DNA from: Corallochytrium limacisporum
Lineage: Eukaryota; Opisthokonta
Assembly: GCA_002811645.1 (NCBI GenBank)
Contig: PDIP01000005.1
Coordinates: forward strand, 135,198-199,197
Length of the DNA: 64,000 bases
Reading direction: 5' to 3'
Shown here: positions 1-12,000 of the stretch, in pieces
Numbering within the stretch: position 1 is the stretch's first letter
Layout of the letters: every line of letters starts with the position of its first letter
Notes under the pieces: model-generated
Seen by the model: only the letters and a program-made list of their open reading frames with translations
Databases searched by the model: none
Told to the model about the DNA's origin: nothing
Made by a program: the position numbers and the translations under genes

Positions 1-1270
1 CAAAGGGGGGTTGGGGGACCACCCCGGGGGCTTCGGGCGTTTGGCCACAACAATGGAAGCGGTCGGGCCATACTCGTTTCTTGGCGATGCGCCTCTGCTA
101 CTAACGAGCCAAATCCTGAGAGTCTTCTTTGGTCTTTGTGTACTGCTTTTCTTGGGTCTCCGTCCTCTCTCCACACACACACAAAAAGACCCCACCGTAG
201 AGCGGACGGACCCCTCTCTCTCTCGCTCGCTCTTTCGTCTTTTCTTCTTCCCAGCCCCGTACTGACGCGCTCAGCTGCCAACTTTTTTATTATCCTACCC
301 CCAACCCTGCCCTGCCCTCTCTTCGTGCTGCGCTTTTGCTCCGAGGGAAGTCTGCGCGCACCCAGTATTTTTTTTTGGGGCAGTAGCCATTGTTTTTTTT
401 CGCGACGGGCGATCGAACAGAGCCCCTTCCCCCTATTTTTTAGTATTTCTCCTCCGCAAGTTACCCCCCCCCCCGGTTAGAGTGAGTGTGGAATGACAAA
501 TTTATTCTCTCTTTACCGTGTTCCCCTCCCCCTTCCCCTCCATTGCTTCCTTGGTTTTCTCTTCCGTTTGGGAAAAACTTATCAGGGGCTCAGGGTGCCC
601 CCCTCCCCCCCCAGAAGGAGGGAGAGGGAACGGACCGATGGGACAAAGTGTTTCTGTTGGCCCCCCCCCCCCGGGGGGTGTGGGGGGAAGGGGGCAGGAG
701 GTCTTTTGTTACTTACTTTGCACACACACTGGCTTTGTACAGGAGGAGGGATGATTCCGACTTTCGGGCCCGTGGTTCTCAGGACAAAGTGACACAGAAG
801 GGGAGACACTCAACCTCTGCACAGGCGGAACTCACCCCGTTCTCTGCCCTCAGATTTCCCCGGTGTGCCGGCCCTCTACTCCGTGGGTGATCTGTCTGCT
901 GTGCCCGTGGTGTCGTGTGCCTTACACCGGCCGCAAACTCCTCTGTGACTGTGCTGTTGTGCAGTGGCAGCAGTAAGGCCGATGCCTGCGAGCTAGAATT
1001 GTGTTCTGCCTTTTATTTTGGAGTGTGTGTACATGTCATAGTCAATTCCCCCGCAAGGTCAGGATTTTTCGTATTAAGCCTCTTGTGTTGCTATACAGAA
1101 ACTGAGAACAATTGAGAAAGTGATGAGTGCACATGTTCAGTGCAGAACTGAGGCATCGAGCTGACAACTCTGGGTACTTTTAGGCGACAGTGTCCCATGA
1201 TTGTGGCATCTCCTCAACACGTACTCATATCTCAGGTTTCCATTGAGAAGTACGTCATTGTAAGCCGATC
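1..1270. other. Non-coding leader region, pyrimidine-rich
   Basis: No frame here resembles a protein family. The stretch holds a short CA repeat near 172-183, long C runs (about 466-475, 598-611 and 661-672), the last running straight into a G run, and many CT-rich tracts on the + strand. It probably includes the promoter and 5' leader of the carboxypeptidase gene that starts at 1271; no TATA box or other defined element can be assigned with confidence. Confidence 0.6.
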
Positions 1271-2623
1271 ATGAAGTTCTTCAGCATTTTGGGACTGGCT
1301 GCTCTGCCTGCGCTCGCTAGTGCGTGGCTCTTCGAGCCCTCGGCCATGAGCGTGGACCGCCACCATTCTCTCAGCGACAAGCACCGCGCCAAGAAGATTG
1401 AGGGTCTGTGTGATACTGTGGACCAGGAGGCTGGCTACATTGACATTGGTGATGGCAAAAACATTTTCTACTGGTACTTTGACTCCCGCAATGACCCTTC
1501 CAATGATCCCGTCATGATTTGGTTCACTGGAGGCCCCGGCTGCTCTTCAGCTGTCGCTCTCTTCCACGAGAACGGTCCCTGCCACATCCAGGAGGACAAC
1601 AAGACCACCAAGCCAAATCCCTACTCCTGGACCAACAAAGCGAACGTGCTCTGGATTGACCAGCCCGCTGGAGTTGGATTCAGTTACGGACCCGAGGACG
1701 ACCGCAACGAAAACGACGTGGCTGATGACATGATCACTTTCCTGACGGTCTTCTTCGAGAGCTACCCTGAGATCAAGCACCGCCAATTTTTCATCTTCGG
1801 AGAGTCCTACGGAGGACACTACGTGCCTGCCGTGGCCGCACGTGTGCAGATCTGGAATAAGAACGCTAAATCAGAGGATGAGAAGATCAACCTGGTCGGC
1901 ATTGGTATCGGAAACGGTCTAACCGACCCTCTTCACCAGTACCCTGAATACCCAGAGTATGCGTACAAGAACCATGTCAAGCCTCTTGTATCCAAGGACG
2001 AGTATGAGAGCATGAAGGGATCTGTGTCAACCTGCAGTGCCTTTATTAAGCGTTGCCAAGGCGGTTCATCCGTCTCTTGCTTCTTGGCCTACACTTACTG
2101 CAACATGGAGCTCATGCAACCCCCTATGAAGAAGGGCATCAACCAATACGATGTGCGGGAGCAGTGCGAAGTGAAGCCTCTCTGTTATGACTTCTCAGAT
2201 GTAGAGACCTTCCTGAACTCTGACGACGTCCAGAAAGAGCTGGGTGTCGACCAATCATGGACCTCATGCAACTTTGATATCAACCGCAACTTTATGTTCG
2301 ATTTCATGCGCGAGTTCGAAAAGATGGTGGCTGACAGCCTGGCCGACGGTGTCCGTGTCCTCATTTACGCCGGCGACTGTGACTGGATCTGTAACTGGAT
2401 GGGTAATCTCGCATGGGTTAAGGTCCTTGACTGGGAGCACAAGGAGGAATGGAACAAGAGCGAATTTGAGAAATGGTCTGTCGGTGGTAAGCCCGCTGGT
2501 GAGAAGATCAGCAGCAACAACCTGACCTTCTTGCGCGTATATGAGGCTGGGCACATGGTTCCTATGAATCAGCCTGAGGCTGCCTTGCAGATGTTCAATG
2601 AGTTCCTGGACGGTGACCTGTGA
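1271..2623 (+). CDS. Serine carboxypeptidase, family S10 (carboxypeptidase Y-like)
   Basis: A 450-residue secretory or vacuolar exopeptidase that removes C-terminal residues from peptides. Residues 1-18 form a signal peptide (hydrophobic core ending in ALASA). The oxyanion segment WFTGGPGCSS lies at about 84-93. The nucleophile motif GESYGG places the catalytic Ser near 179, GDCDWICNW carries the catalytic Asp, and the His is near 428 in AGHMVP. All S10 signatures are therefore present and in order. The propeptide is much shorter than in yeast carboxypeptidase Y (only about 25-30 residues before the mature-like start), so maturation may differ. The ATG at 1271 is directly followed by the signal peptide, which supports this start. 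It is the first gene in the window and is followed by a + strand gene in a separate transcription unit. Vacuolar rather than extracellular location is inferred from family resemblance only. Confidence 0.93.
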   Translation: MKFFSILGLAALPALASAWLFEPSAMSVDRHHSLSDKHRAKKIEGLCDTVDQEAGYIDIGDGKNIFYWYFDSRNDPSNDPVMIWFTGGPGCSSAVALFHENGPCHIQEDNKTTKPNPYSWTNKANVLWIDQPAGVGFSYGPEDDRNENDVADDMITFLTVFFESYPEIKHRQFFIFGESYGGHYVPAVAARVQIWNKNAKSEDEKINLVGIGIGNGLTDPLHQYPEYPEYAYKNHVKPLVSKDEYESMKGSVSTCSAFIKRCQGGSSVSCFLAYTYCNMELMQPPMKKGINQYDVREQCEVKPLCYDFSDVETFLNSDDVQKELGVDQSWTSCNFDINRNFMFDFMREFEKMVADSLADGVRVLIYAGDCDWICNWMGNLAWVKVLDWEHKEEWNKSEFEKWSVGGKPAGEKISSNNLTFLRVYEAGHMVPMNQPEAALQMFNEFLDGDL

Positions 2624-2845
2624 AAATGGAAAGCCGCCATAGATTCTTCCAGCACAGGTAGTCTCTTATCTTCGGTAAATACGCACATTCTCTATTCAAT
2701 CTGACCAACATTACCACCAAGATGAAGAATCACGCACTACCGTGTAGAAGCCAACAAGATACATACGAGATACACGACACAACGCCGCATTGATCAGCAA
2801 TTACAATACACACCTATGAGGCTGAAAAGTTAATAAGGCCCCCAT

Positions 2846-2882
2846 CTAATTGAGGCCCTTCCTCCGGAGTACCCTCAATTAG
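2846..2882. repeat. Perfect 10-bp inverted repeat (hairpin)
   Basis: CTAATTGAGG at 2846-2855 is the exact reverse complement of CCTCAATTAG at 2873-2882, with a 17-base spacer. It lies between the 3' end of the carboxypeptidase gene and the next + strand gene. It could be an RNA hairpin in a 3' or 5' untranslated region or a dyad protein-binding site; the sequence alone does not decide. Confidence 0.6.
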
Positions 2883-3043
2883 GACCATGTCCGGATGTAA
2901 TATTTTTGCGCGCGAAATCCGTACAATAGTGTAGTACACCGTTTCCCCAAACCCTGTCTCTTCCTACGCGACAGCGGTAAAGTCTCCCGACTCTTGGAGA
3001 CCCGAGACAACTACCCGCACGCAACCGCTAGCAGCAATAGTCA

Positions 3044-5476
3044 GTGAGAGAGTCCGGACAGGTAGCTGAGCACGGAGAGCCTCACATAGAGCTACATGAA
3101 GAAGTAATCTACGACAATAAACGTGGTAGTTTAAAATCGGGAAACAGTGCCAGGAAAACGAGATCACTATGTGAAGAGCACCCAAAATATTCAGGAAAGA
3201 GAGCTACAATGCCGGGGGTTCCCGACGCAAGGGGTGACAATGCCACCGTGCCACCGGATCTGTACTCAATTTATCGTTATTGGAACAACTCGTTGAGCGT
3301 CAGCAATCTACGGGCGCAACATGAGAAGAAAGAAGCGGCATCTGGTGCCCATGAGAGACCGACTCTACTGCAGAATATGTTGCACAATGAATGCGAACCG
3401 TTTTCGGAACAACTGCGGCTACAGTACGTATCGCTCATGCTTGAGCATGAAGTGATTCGAGAGCTGCTCTGGGCTTTACAAGGCTTACCTACGGAAGTGA
3501 TCCTTATCAAAGAAGGAGAGATATACAGGCAGGGCAGGATTGGCGTGGTGGAAAGCCTTTCTCCAGGTTCGCTGTCTTTGTTGGCCATGAACTGGGCCAA
3601 GGTTGCAAGCGAGCTTGAGTCATTGCGGAAAATGTTGAAGCAGGCGCAGCATCAGAGATCAGGACTGGGAGACCACAATCTATACGAACCAAAAGACACA
3701 CTTTTTCAGACGATGGCAAGTACAGTGCGGCAAATTGAGGACAGCTGTGCTGTCTATGAGCACAAACTGGTAGACCGGTTGCGTCTGGAAACCAACAATC
3801 CTGTGAACGGATCCTTTGGCGAACTTTCAATTAAGCGTGGGTATTTACTTTTACAGTTTGACAATGATATGCGGGAAATTGAAGAAACCGTCACTTTGCT
3901 GTGTACCGTCCGCGACGAAGTCGCAAAGTCAGGGGCATCTCTGCGGCAGACGATGGGCCGACTGGATCACTTGTTGATGATCCACGATAGGCCAGTAACA
4001 GGAAATCAGTCCATGTCGGTCCTGCGTAATTTCTCCAGCGACTTGCTTCTCGCCACACTGAACCATTTGTGGTCTTGCATGTTCACGACAACTTTAACTA
4101 TTCCAAAGGTGGCTCCTCTGTTCGACATGAACGTGGAGGAATTCAATCAGATAGCGGAAGAGGAGTACTGGCTTACCCTCAACCTCTCGGAAGAGAAGCT
4201 TCCTCCGCGAATGGCTCCATTCCATCACGCGATCGAGGTGGCGATCAAGAGTGCTCTGCTCCTGCGAAGCTGCACCAAAACACTGCATGATCTGACCCAG
4301 GCATCCCGTCGGGAGATGAACGAAACCATGGGACCATGCAGCAGTGAAGCTTTCCCAAATCTCCGTGAGGCCATCAAACTCAAGGAAATAAGGGCCGTTG
4401 AAGAAAATCTAGCAAAGGGACCGACGACAGGCAGCAGCAAAATCTCACTGCAAGCCGACATTGATCAGAAAGTCTTGGAATCATTCGCTGGATTAGACCT
4501 CATAGAAGGTAAAGTGCACACCTCAGAGGATACGACATTTTCGAGTGTAAAATTGGAGACAATCAACGCCATGGACACCCGCCTCTACCGGGCCACACAA
4601 CTGGATCTGCGGATGGCCCAGAGAGCATCATCCACGCCACTGCTCAACCTGCTGCGTACCCAGTACAAACTTGTGGATCACCTGGAACTGATTTGGAGTA
4701 CCTATCTGTTTGGGAATGGTCATGCTCTCGATGCTTTCTACTCAACCAGCGACTTCAGTGCGGGCATCGTGGATCGCACGAAGGCCATCATTTCTCTGCG
4801 AGAATGTCTCACCGCCACGGGCTGGTCTGATAGAGCAGTTCGTCACCTAGACTTTTCGCCAACGGCGCATACATACCTGAAGCCGAATGAGAGCTTCGTC
4901 AACAGTCCTCTGCGGTATACCAGCCCGTTCCCAACAGACATCGTGATCCACTCGGGTGCAATGAGCATGTACCAGGACCTGTTCTGCTTGTTGCAGATGC
5001 TAAAGATCGGCCTGAAGGGTTGCGAGAGTGGTGTAAAGGGCACATACTGTCCCCGAGAGGGCTATATCTTGCGCATGAAGCTTCTGCACGCCCTGCGGTG
5101 CCTGTTGACGGTTTTTGTCAGCGACATCATCCAAACAAGCATCGGTGAGCTACGGAAGGTCGTCGAAGAGGCGGAAGACCTCTATGATGTCGTGACTTCG
5201 CACAACTCCTTCATTCGTGCCCTACATAGACGTTGTTTCCTCGGTGGCCAGAATAATATGATCATGGGGGTCATTAAACGCTTCGTCGGCATTGGACTGA
5301 ACCTGCAGGAGCTCATGCGTCACCCGGATGGCATCAACAATCGCAGCTTGAATAACCTCCGGCGAGAGCATGAAAACAGCGAACGGTTCCTCATTCGCGC
5401 GCTAGGCACCATGCGCACAAACAATCGTGATGCTGAACTGCTCCTCACTTTGTTGGGTATGGATGCTGAACAATAA
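3044..5476 (+). CDS. Gamma-tubulin complex component, GCP4-like (Spc97/Spc98 family)
   Basis: A structural subunit of the gamma-tubulin ring complex that helps nucleate microtubules at the spindle pole body or other organising centres. The segment HEVIRELLWALQGLP matches the extreme N terminus of GCP4 proteins, which start with a very similar helix. The C-terminal half (from about MDTRLYRATQLDLRMA) has the GRIP2-type layout, with LDFSPTAHTYLKP and FPTDIVIH segments. Total length is 810 residues from the first ATG. Other in-frame ATGs lie at 3209 and 3437. Because GCP4 homology begins only near residue 132, the first 55 residues may be untranslated leader and 3209 is a credible start. Assignment to the GCP family is firm; the GCP4 subtype is judged from the N-terminal helix and overall size. 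Confidence 0.75.
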   Translation: MRESGQVAEHGEPHIELHEEVIYDNKRGSLKSGNSARKTRSLCEEHPKYSGKRATMPGVPDARGDNATVPPDLYSIYRYWNNSLSVSNLRAQHEKKEAASGAHERPTLLQNMLHNECEPFSEQLRLQYVSLMLEHEVIRELLWALQGLPTEVILIKEGEIYRQGRIGVVESLSPGSLSLLAMNWAKVASELESLRKMLKQAQHQRSGLGDHNLYEPKDTLFQTMASTVRQIEDSCAVYEHKLVDRLRLETNNPVNGSFGELSIKRGYLLLQFDNDMREIEETVTLLCTVRDEVAKSGASLRQTMGRLDHLLMIHDRPVTGNQSMSVLRNFSSDLLLATLNHLWSCMFTTTLTIPKVAPLFDMNVEEFNQIAEEEYWLTLNLSEEKLPPRMAPFHHAIEVAIKSALLLRSCTKTLHDLTQASRREMNETMGPCSSEAFPNLREAIKLKEIRAVEENLAKGPTTGSSKISLQADIDQKVLESFAGLDLIEGKVHTSEDTTFSSVKLETINAMDTRLYRATQLDLRMAQRASSTPLLNLLRTQYKLVDHLELIWSTYLFGNGHALDAFYSTSDFSAGIVDRTKAIISLRECLTATGWSDRAVRHLDFSPTAHTYLKPNESFVNSPLRYTSPFPTDIVIHSGAMSMYQDLFCLLQMLKIGLKGCESGVKGTYCPREGYILRMKLLHALRCLLTVFVSDIIQTSIGELRKVVEEAEDLYDVVTSHNSFIRALHRRCFLGGQNNMIMGVIKRFVGIGLNLQELMRHPDGINNRSLNNLRREHENSERFLIRALGTMRTNNRDAELLLTLLGMDAEQ

Positions 5477-6019
5477 AACAAGTTTAACATTTTCACAAAA
5501 GTCATGTACAAGAAGAATTCTGGTCAGCGTCCGAACCGCCTTGGGTACCTCCTCTCCGGAACCCCCCTCCTCGCCCCTCCCAACCCCCCCCCAGGGCGGG
5601 TGATGTCAACTGCCACATACCACGTCCCCCCCACCCCTTCGCTCGCTCCCCTCACCGGGGGAATGGCGGGTTGTCCTTAGTGGCCTGGATTGGTTGATTG
5701 GTTCTGGCTGTAGCGGGGCAGGGTGCAGTTCGGAGGTACGGCAATCACACGTCGGCGGGTCTCCCTGTAAGGGCATACTTGGACACATTCATGATACCAG
5801 TGCAGGGAACTTCAAACCCTACTTGAGATGGCACTTCTCTGCAGGATAGTGATCATCACGTTATCTTGGACTTGATCGGCTCCTGTACCAGAGAAGCAAT
5901 AAAATATCGCCAAATAGAACCTAGTCAATATGGATAGCACATAAGGAAACACAGTTGAGGCCCAGTGTAGGTTATATTGAGTGTTTGGGCGCTTTAGTCG
6001 GGCTCAATCACCAGCAAAG
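5477..6019. other. Intergenic spacer upstream of Vps13
   Basis: No gene is seen. The 5' half is rich in C runs (about 5562-5600 and 5625-5650). The last 200 bases are AT-richer and probably hold the Vps13 promoter. The open frame of Vps13 extends a little upstream of 6020, but without an ATG. Confidence 0.5.
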
Positions 6020-9000
6020 ATGTTTGAAGGCTTCGTTTCTAACTTTCTCAACACTTGGCTTGGTGATTACCTAGAGGGAATCAATACTTCCGACCTCTCA
6101 GTCGCCGTATGGAACGGGTTAGTTACACTGAAGAATGTTCGCATTCGAGAAGACGCATTATCCTTCCTCGATCTCCCAATTTCGGTGCGCAATGGGGTCA
6201 TTGAGGAACTGCAGATTCGGATACCTTGGGCTCAGCTCCAGAGTAAGGCAATCCAGGTCGAGGTCTCCAACATTCGCATCTTGGCGGTGAGCGAGACCGG
6301 CGCGGAGCAGAAGGACCGGCAGGAGCAGCTTGCGTCGGAGATCCAGAAGAAGTTGAAGTTGTGGCACCAGGAGCAGTGGGAGCGGTTGATGGCCAGTTTT
6401 GAACCGGAACAGAAACAAGCAGATGGATCGGAAACAATGACGTCCGCACTATTGTTCCGATTAATCAGCAATGTGTACATTAGCGTACAAAGTGTTGACG
6501 TGAGATACGTCGCAACCAACCTAGAGAATCAGGGACAACAGAACATTACATGGGGAATGTACTTCGAAAAATTTACGTTAATGGCCACTGATGCCAATTA
6601 CAAGAAGGCATATATGTATGATGCGCATGGGAAGCAGCATCGGGTCCTGTCATTGAATAGGTTCAATATGTACATGCTAGCCAATGAGTATGAGAGCACC
6701 GATGTCTTCGAGCCATTCAATCCGGATAGACATGCCCAGCATGGTATTATTAGCAATGTGACCATAGAAGCACGTATGAACTGGAACATGCACAAGGACG
6801 GCCATATGGAAGCATCCCTGGACCTGAAGACACAGAAAACTCCAGTGCAATTGCGCAAGAGTCATCTGAACATAATTGCAGAAGAAGCCGAAGCTATCAC
6901 TATGTCTCGGCGACAGCAGAGATTTGCAGATATTTCGCCAAAGACGGCGGAAGCATTGCGAGCGGATCCAACGCCGAGGAAGCGATGGAAGCATGTGATT
7001 AGCTGCATTGTGAAGGAAATTTCTCGCCGACGGGAGCGCCAAACGCTGCCTTACTTAGTAGAGCGACGTGGAAAACGTTTGAAGCATGAACCAGTTTATC
7101 ATCAGTACCTTGATGAATCTCTTAACTTTGAGGAGAAGAAGAAGGAAGAGAACACTGGCTCGCAAACGCCAAGCGCTCTTGAGATTCCAACCCGAATGGA
7201 GGAGGCGCAGGCGTCATTGGCGAAGATGGAAGTCGGATTAGAACTGGATGACATCAAGTACTTCCGCACGACTGGACTTTTAAGTTGGACCAAGGAGCAT
7301 GCTAAGCAACTCAAGGAGCTTAAGAAGCCAAAGAAAGTTGAGGCTAGCTACCAATCGTACCTGATGGGCTTTCTCGGAGGCAGCACATCAACCGAAAACC
7401 CGGAAGCGTCGAAAACGGGTGATGTGGAACAGGATGTTAACCAACTCGCTGAAGTACTGGAACAGTGGGTCAAGGAGGCTCCAGTGGACAAATATTTTAC
7501 ATACGACGTTAAATTCGAGCTCAACAAAGGATCAATCACACTGATGCATGATATTATGCGTTCCGACAATGATGAGGCCATTTCCACTGAGTTGGTTTTT
7601 GATACCATGGCCTACAGCCTGGAGAAGAATATCGCGGAAGACGTTACCACTCGTATTGCTTTGCATGGAATGAAGATGGGTGAAATCGACCATGATGCTA
7701 ATGATAAGACCAGGGAAGTGATAGTTTCGAAACATGCGTCTGATGGAGAGTTCTTCAAGGCAAGGTACGTCAAGCACGCCAACACGGGGAAACGTGAGTT
7801 ACGGGTGGCGCTGGCACCGTCGGAAATGTTTATTGATGCTGAGCTGGTAAAACGGTTGACATCAACTTCGAAGTCTTTGATGCGCATTGGTAACCTGTCA
7901 ACCATACAACAGACATTCGATGTTATCAGGCATCTACAAACGGAGACATTGGAGACTTTCACTGAGGTGATCAACAGCGAGAGCATTGATGCAAAACTGA
8001 ATGTGGCTGCCCCCAAGATTCATTTGCAGGCAAATGAACAAGCTTCCGCGAAACTGTTAGCTGATTTTGGTGAACTCTCCATTCAGATTGGCAGATGGCA
8101 CGAAGCCGCGGAGAAGGATACTGAATTTGAGACTCCACCATCCTCTCCCGAATCACTTCCTTCGCAAGATGGTCTACAAGTGGGTATAGTTGAGGCGGAC
8201 CATGATGAGTTGCAGACCGGCGACTTCCCTTTGAAGTTAGCCCTGTCCAATGTGAGTGTGGCATACGTCGATGGTGACTCAGGACCGTATGATATTTTCC
8301 GAAGGACGACATTCAGCCTCAATGCGCTGCCCTTGGAGCGCTCTGAGAAGAAGGATCACCACGGACACCATCCGACTGAATGGTTTGTGCATATTCCCAT
8401 TGACTCTATCCGAGTATCTCTCTCCGAAGACACGTTGAGGAGCATTGTTGGCATTGGTAAGGCATTCAACTACTCTGAGGCTCACGGAAGTGGCTTTGTG
8501 GAATCTATCCCTGTTGCATCGCATACAGACATCGTAGAGGACCACGACGAATCAGTTGACATTGACGTTCGTTCGGTGGTGAGCAAAGATACCCATGGAA
8601 GGGGCGGCACACGGCAAAAGAGGGTACAAATCCGGAAGGTTAAGCTGCGGATCCGGGATATACATGCAGATTTGAAGGATAGCATGAAGGCCGCCAAAGA
8701 GCGATGCCGCGTCGAATTCCGGGGCATGGAGTTTGCCTACCAGCGCGAGGACAACGGAAGCACAGAGAGCACGTTGAAGGTTAGAGAATGTGATATTCGC
8801 AGTCGGAGTTCTGAAGCGTTGGAAGCGCTACCGATTGTTAGTAGTGATCATCACAGTGGAGGAGGAAATGCAAAGCATTTGGTCATGGTCCAGATTGCGA
8901 CAAAGGGCCGAGATACTAGGGTGACGGGCACGCTGAGTACGTTGCGACTTGATCTATGCAGGAACAGATGGCTACCAATCATTCAGTTGTTTGGGGCCTA

Positions 9001-12000
9001 TGGATACCTGCCGGCTCCATCCACACCACGACTTGCGCCCTTGTCGTCTCCTGCGCTGTCCCCGGCTCCATTGTCGCCAGGTGCGGACCGGCCACCGCTT
9101 CTTCGTAAGCGCACTGTATCGTCGACTGTCGGACCTAGTGGCAGACGGCGCGGCAAGTATGACATGGACGTCCAGTTTGAATCATTGACAGCTACATTGT
9201 ACAGCGAGCGCAAGAAGTTTTTGGATGTATCGGTCCGGGATGTGCAGCTTGAAGGCAAGTTTTCAGACGGTGCTAGTGACTTACGAGTAGCCCTGGAGAA
9301 TGTTGAGAGCACGGAGTATCGATCCAATGAGAAAATATTTGACATGCAGCATGCTCTGTCGTTGGATCTCCGTAGGAAGGAGAACTTAACTGATGTAAGC
9401 ATTGCCATTTCCCAAGCTGACTATACGTACGATGTCTATGCCATTAGAAAAACTGTGGCATTCTTTGAAGATTTCTCTGAAGTTGGCAGTGTTTTGCAGT
9501 CTGCGCGCGATTCTGCGGGTGCCGCGGTTTCAACCTTAACCGCAGAGTCATCAGTTAAGTTCCGGTTGGTTGGCGAATCACCTCTGGTTCACCTCAGTAG
9601 TGGAGACTACGGCAAAACCTTACTCTGCTATTTCGGCAAGTTTTCAATTCACAATGATTGGTCGTCGGTAGACGGGGCCTCCCCAATGGCAAATTTAGAT
9701 CTTGACGAGCAACACACCAAGCTCGCAATAGTCACACTAGAAGATATCAGCATGAATTTGAAAGACTCCCAGGATCAATCACAAAATCATGCTATTCTGC
9801 ACCATGGCAATTGCGACATCTTAGTCTGCCGGAAAACAGCGACTGATGCCCTCTCGGTGGTTGTCGTGATTCCTGATGTCGAGTGTGATCTGCCCCGCAC
9901 CGTATTCAATGATATTCAGGTGATCGCGGATGTGAATTCCCCTGCAACAAGTGTTGAGGAAAGGCCTAGTGCCCAGTCCTTGGATTCCGTGCGTGGTCCA
10001 GAAGTGGGCGTCGAAGATGCCGACCAAATTCGCTCTGTCTTTGAAGTGAGACTATCCATGGCTAGTGTTGCTCTGCGCCTGTCATCGGACATTGGTCATG
10101 GAGTTTCAAATTTGGCGGTCATCAAAGGCACTGATTTGGACATGAAAATCACAAGTGACGAGAAGATGGTGACAACTGCATTTGAGTTCCGGGATCTCGA
10201 TGTAGTTGATGAGCTGCAAGCGTCTGTCCACGGTGCGGAGCCGAAGACGATCGGCCGTATGGAAGCAGGTGAATCTACCATAGACCGTTCCCGCGCATTG
10301 AGGGTCGTACACGAAAGCCCACACGCTTCACATGGAAACGAAACTGGCCTCGATGATCCTGCAGCCACACAAACAGAAATCATCATTGGAAAGCTGTGGG
10401 CCATCTATGAGTCAGAGACTTGGCTCACTATTGTTGACTTCCTAACCTCCACTCCTGAAGCAATGCATATGAAGTCATTGCAAGCCAGCGATTTGTTCCA
10501 GACGTCTCTGGAGGTGCAGCCCTTGGACGACGGTACCGAAGGGGAGGATCAGGGACCTATGAATTTGCTAGAGAAGCCGATACCTCGTTTCATCAATCTG
10601 AACATCATGCAATTGAGTCTCGAAGTGGACAACAGTCATGGAACACGGGCACTCATGGGTGTGAAGCGTGTCGAGTCTGCAATTCTGCTTCAAGGAAATG
10701 ACTGGAACATTGACGGCAAGCTGGACAAGATTTGGGTGAATGATGGCAATGCTAATCTGGAAGAGTATCATTGCATCTTCGACAGCTCCATGGCTGAGGA
10801 GCTAACTTTCAAGTACATCTATGATACAACCGCGAAGCAGATGCTACTTGACATCGACATGTCAAAACCGTACATTGTGTACTTACGAGCATTTGTTGAT
10901 GATCTGTATGAGATTTTAAAGGCCACCATAGATATCAACAATCTCATTCAAGACCTCAGAGGCAAGTATGTGGCCGAAGGTATCAAGTTCAATCCAAAGG
11001 TCAAGGTGACGGACGGGTTCATTGCACTTCCTATTCACCGAGGGGCCCGGCCATTCATAGGCTTGACTTGTGACGAGTTGCTGCTTTCAAATCGACACTA
11101 CGATCGTGACAGTGACCAGACAGCGGTGAATGAGTTTCTCATCGATATCAAGGGGGTCTGTGCTGGAACATCCAAGGCAGAGGCTTCCGTACGCGAGATG
11201 CCGTTGAGGCCATTGTTCAAAGGGAAAAAGGACATGCAGGTGAAGGTAGATTTCTTATACCTTGACAACTACATCGACGAATTTGCTTACCAGATCGGTA
11301 TGGACTTTACCAACGTGGCACTGCAACTGGATAACAACAAGTATCAAGTGTGTATGGCCTTTTTGACTGGCAATCTCGGGATTGCTGGCGGAAATTTTGA
11401 CATGGTGAAGGAGACCAGTCTGGTGCGTCGTGATTCTGGACCAAAGACCAAGGACACTCAGAACCGCGAGGCAGTTAATTTCCCCACTGGACCTGTCATT
11501 GAAGGATCTACTGACAAAGACCTCAAGTTTATGGAGATGGTTATCAACATAAGGGACTGTCGATTACTCATGGAACACAATGTAGGGCACTACTCGCACG
11601 TCATGGAACATAGTGCCAAACTGACATGTGATGTGCAAAGGGCAACCATAGATTTGACCACGATCATTCATGCCGGAGATTTTGCCAAGAACAGCACCAC
11701 CTTCGATTTTCAAACTCCAGCTATCAGTGTGTACGAGGGGCTTGACACCTCTGATAACTTCCAACCGATTACCAATCTCCCTGTGTTCTTCCAACCCCGA
11801 GTAGACACTTCGGAGACGTCATTGCTATTTAACTTCAACCGCCGTAGCACTATCAAAGACTCTCAAACGAAGTTCATCGTGCACAAGGCCCGGCTTTTCT
11901 TCATGCCGGATGTTTTGTACTCCATGGCTGAATTCTTCATGAACATGGAAGATGAGCATAATGAGATGTCACTTGCATATCAGAAACACGAGGGGCCAGA

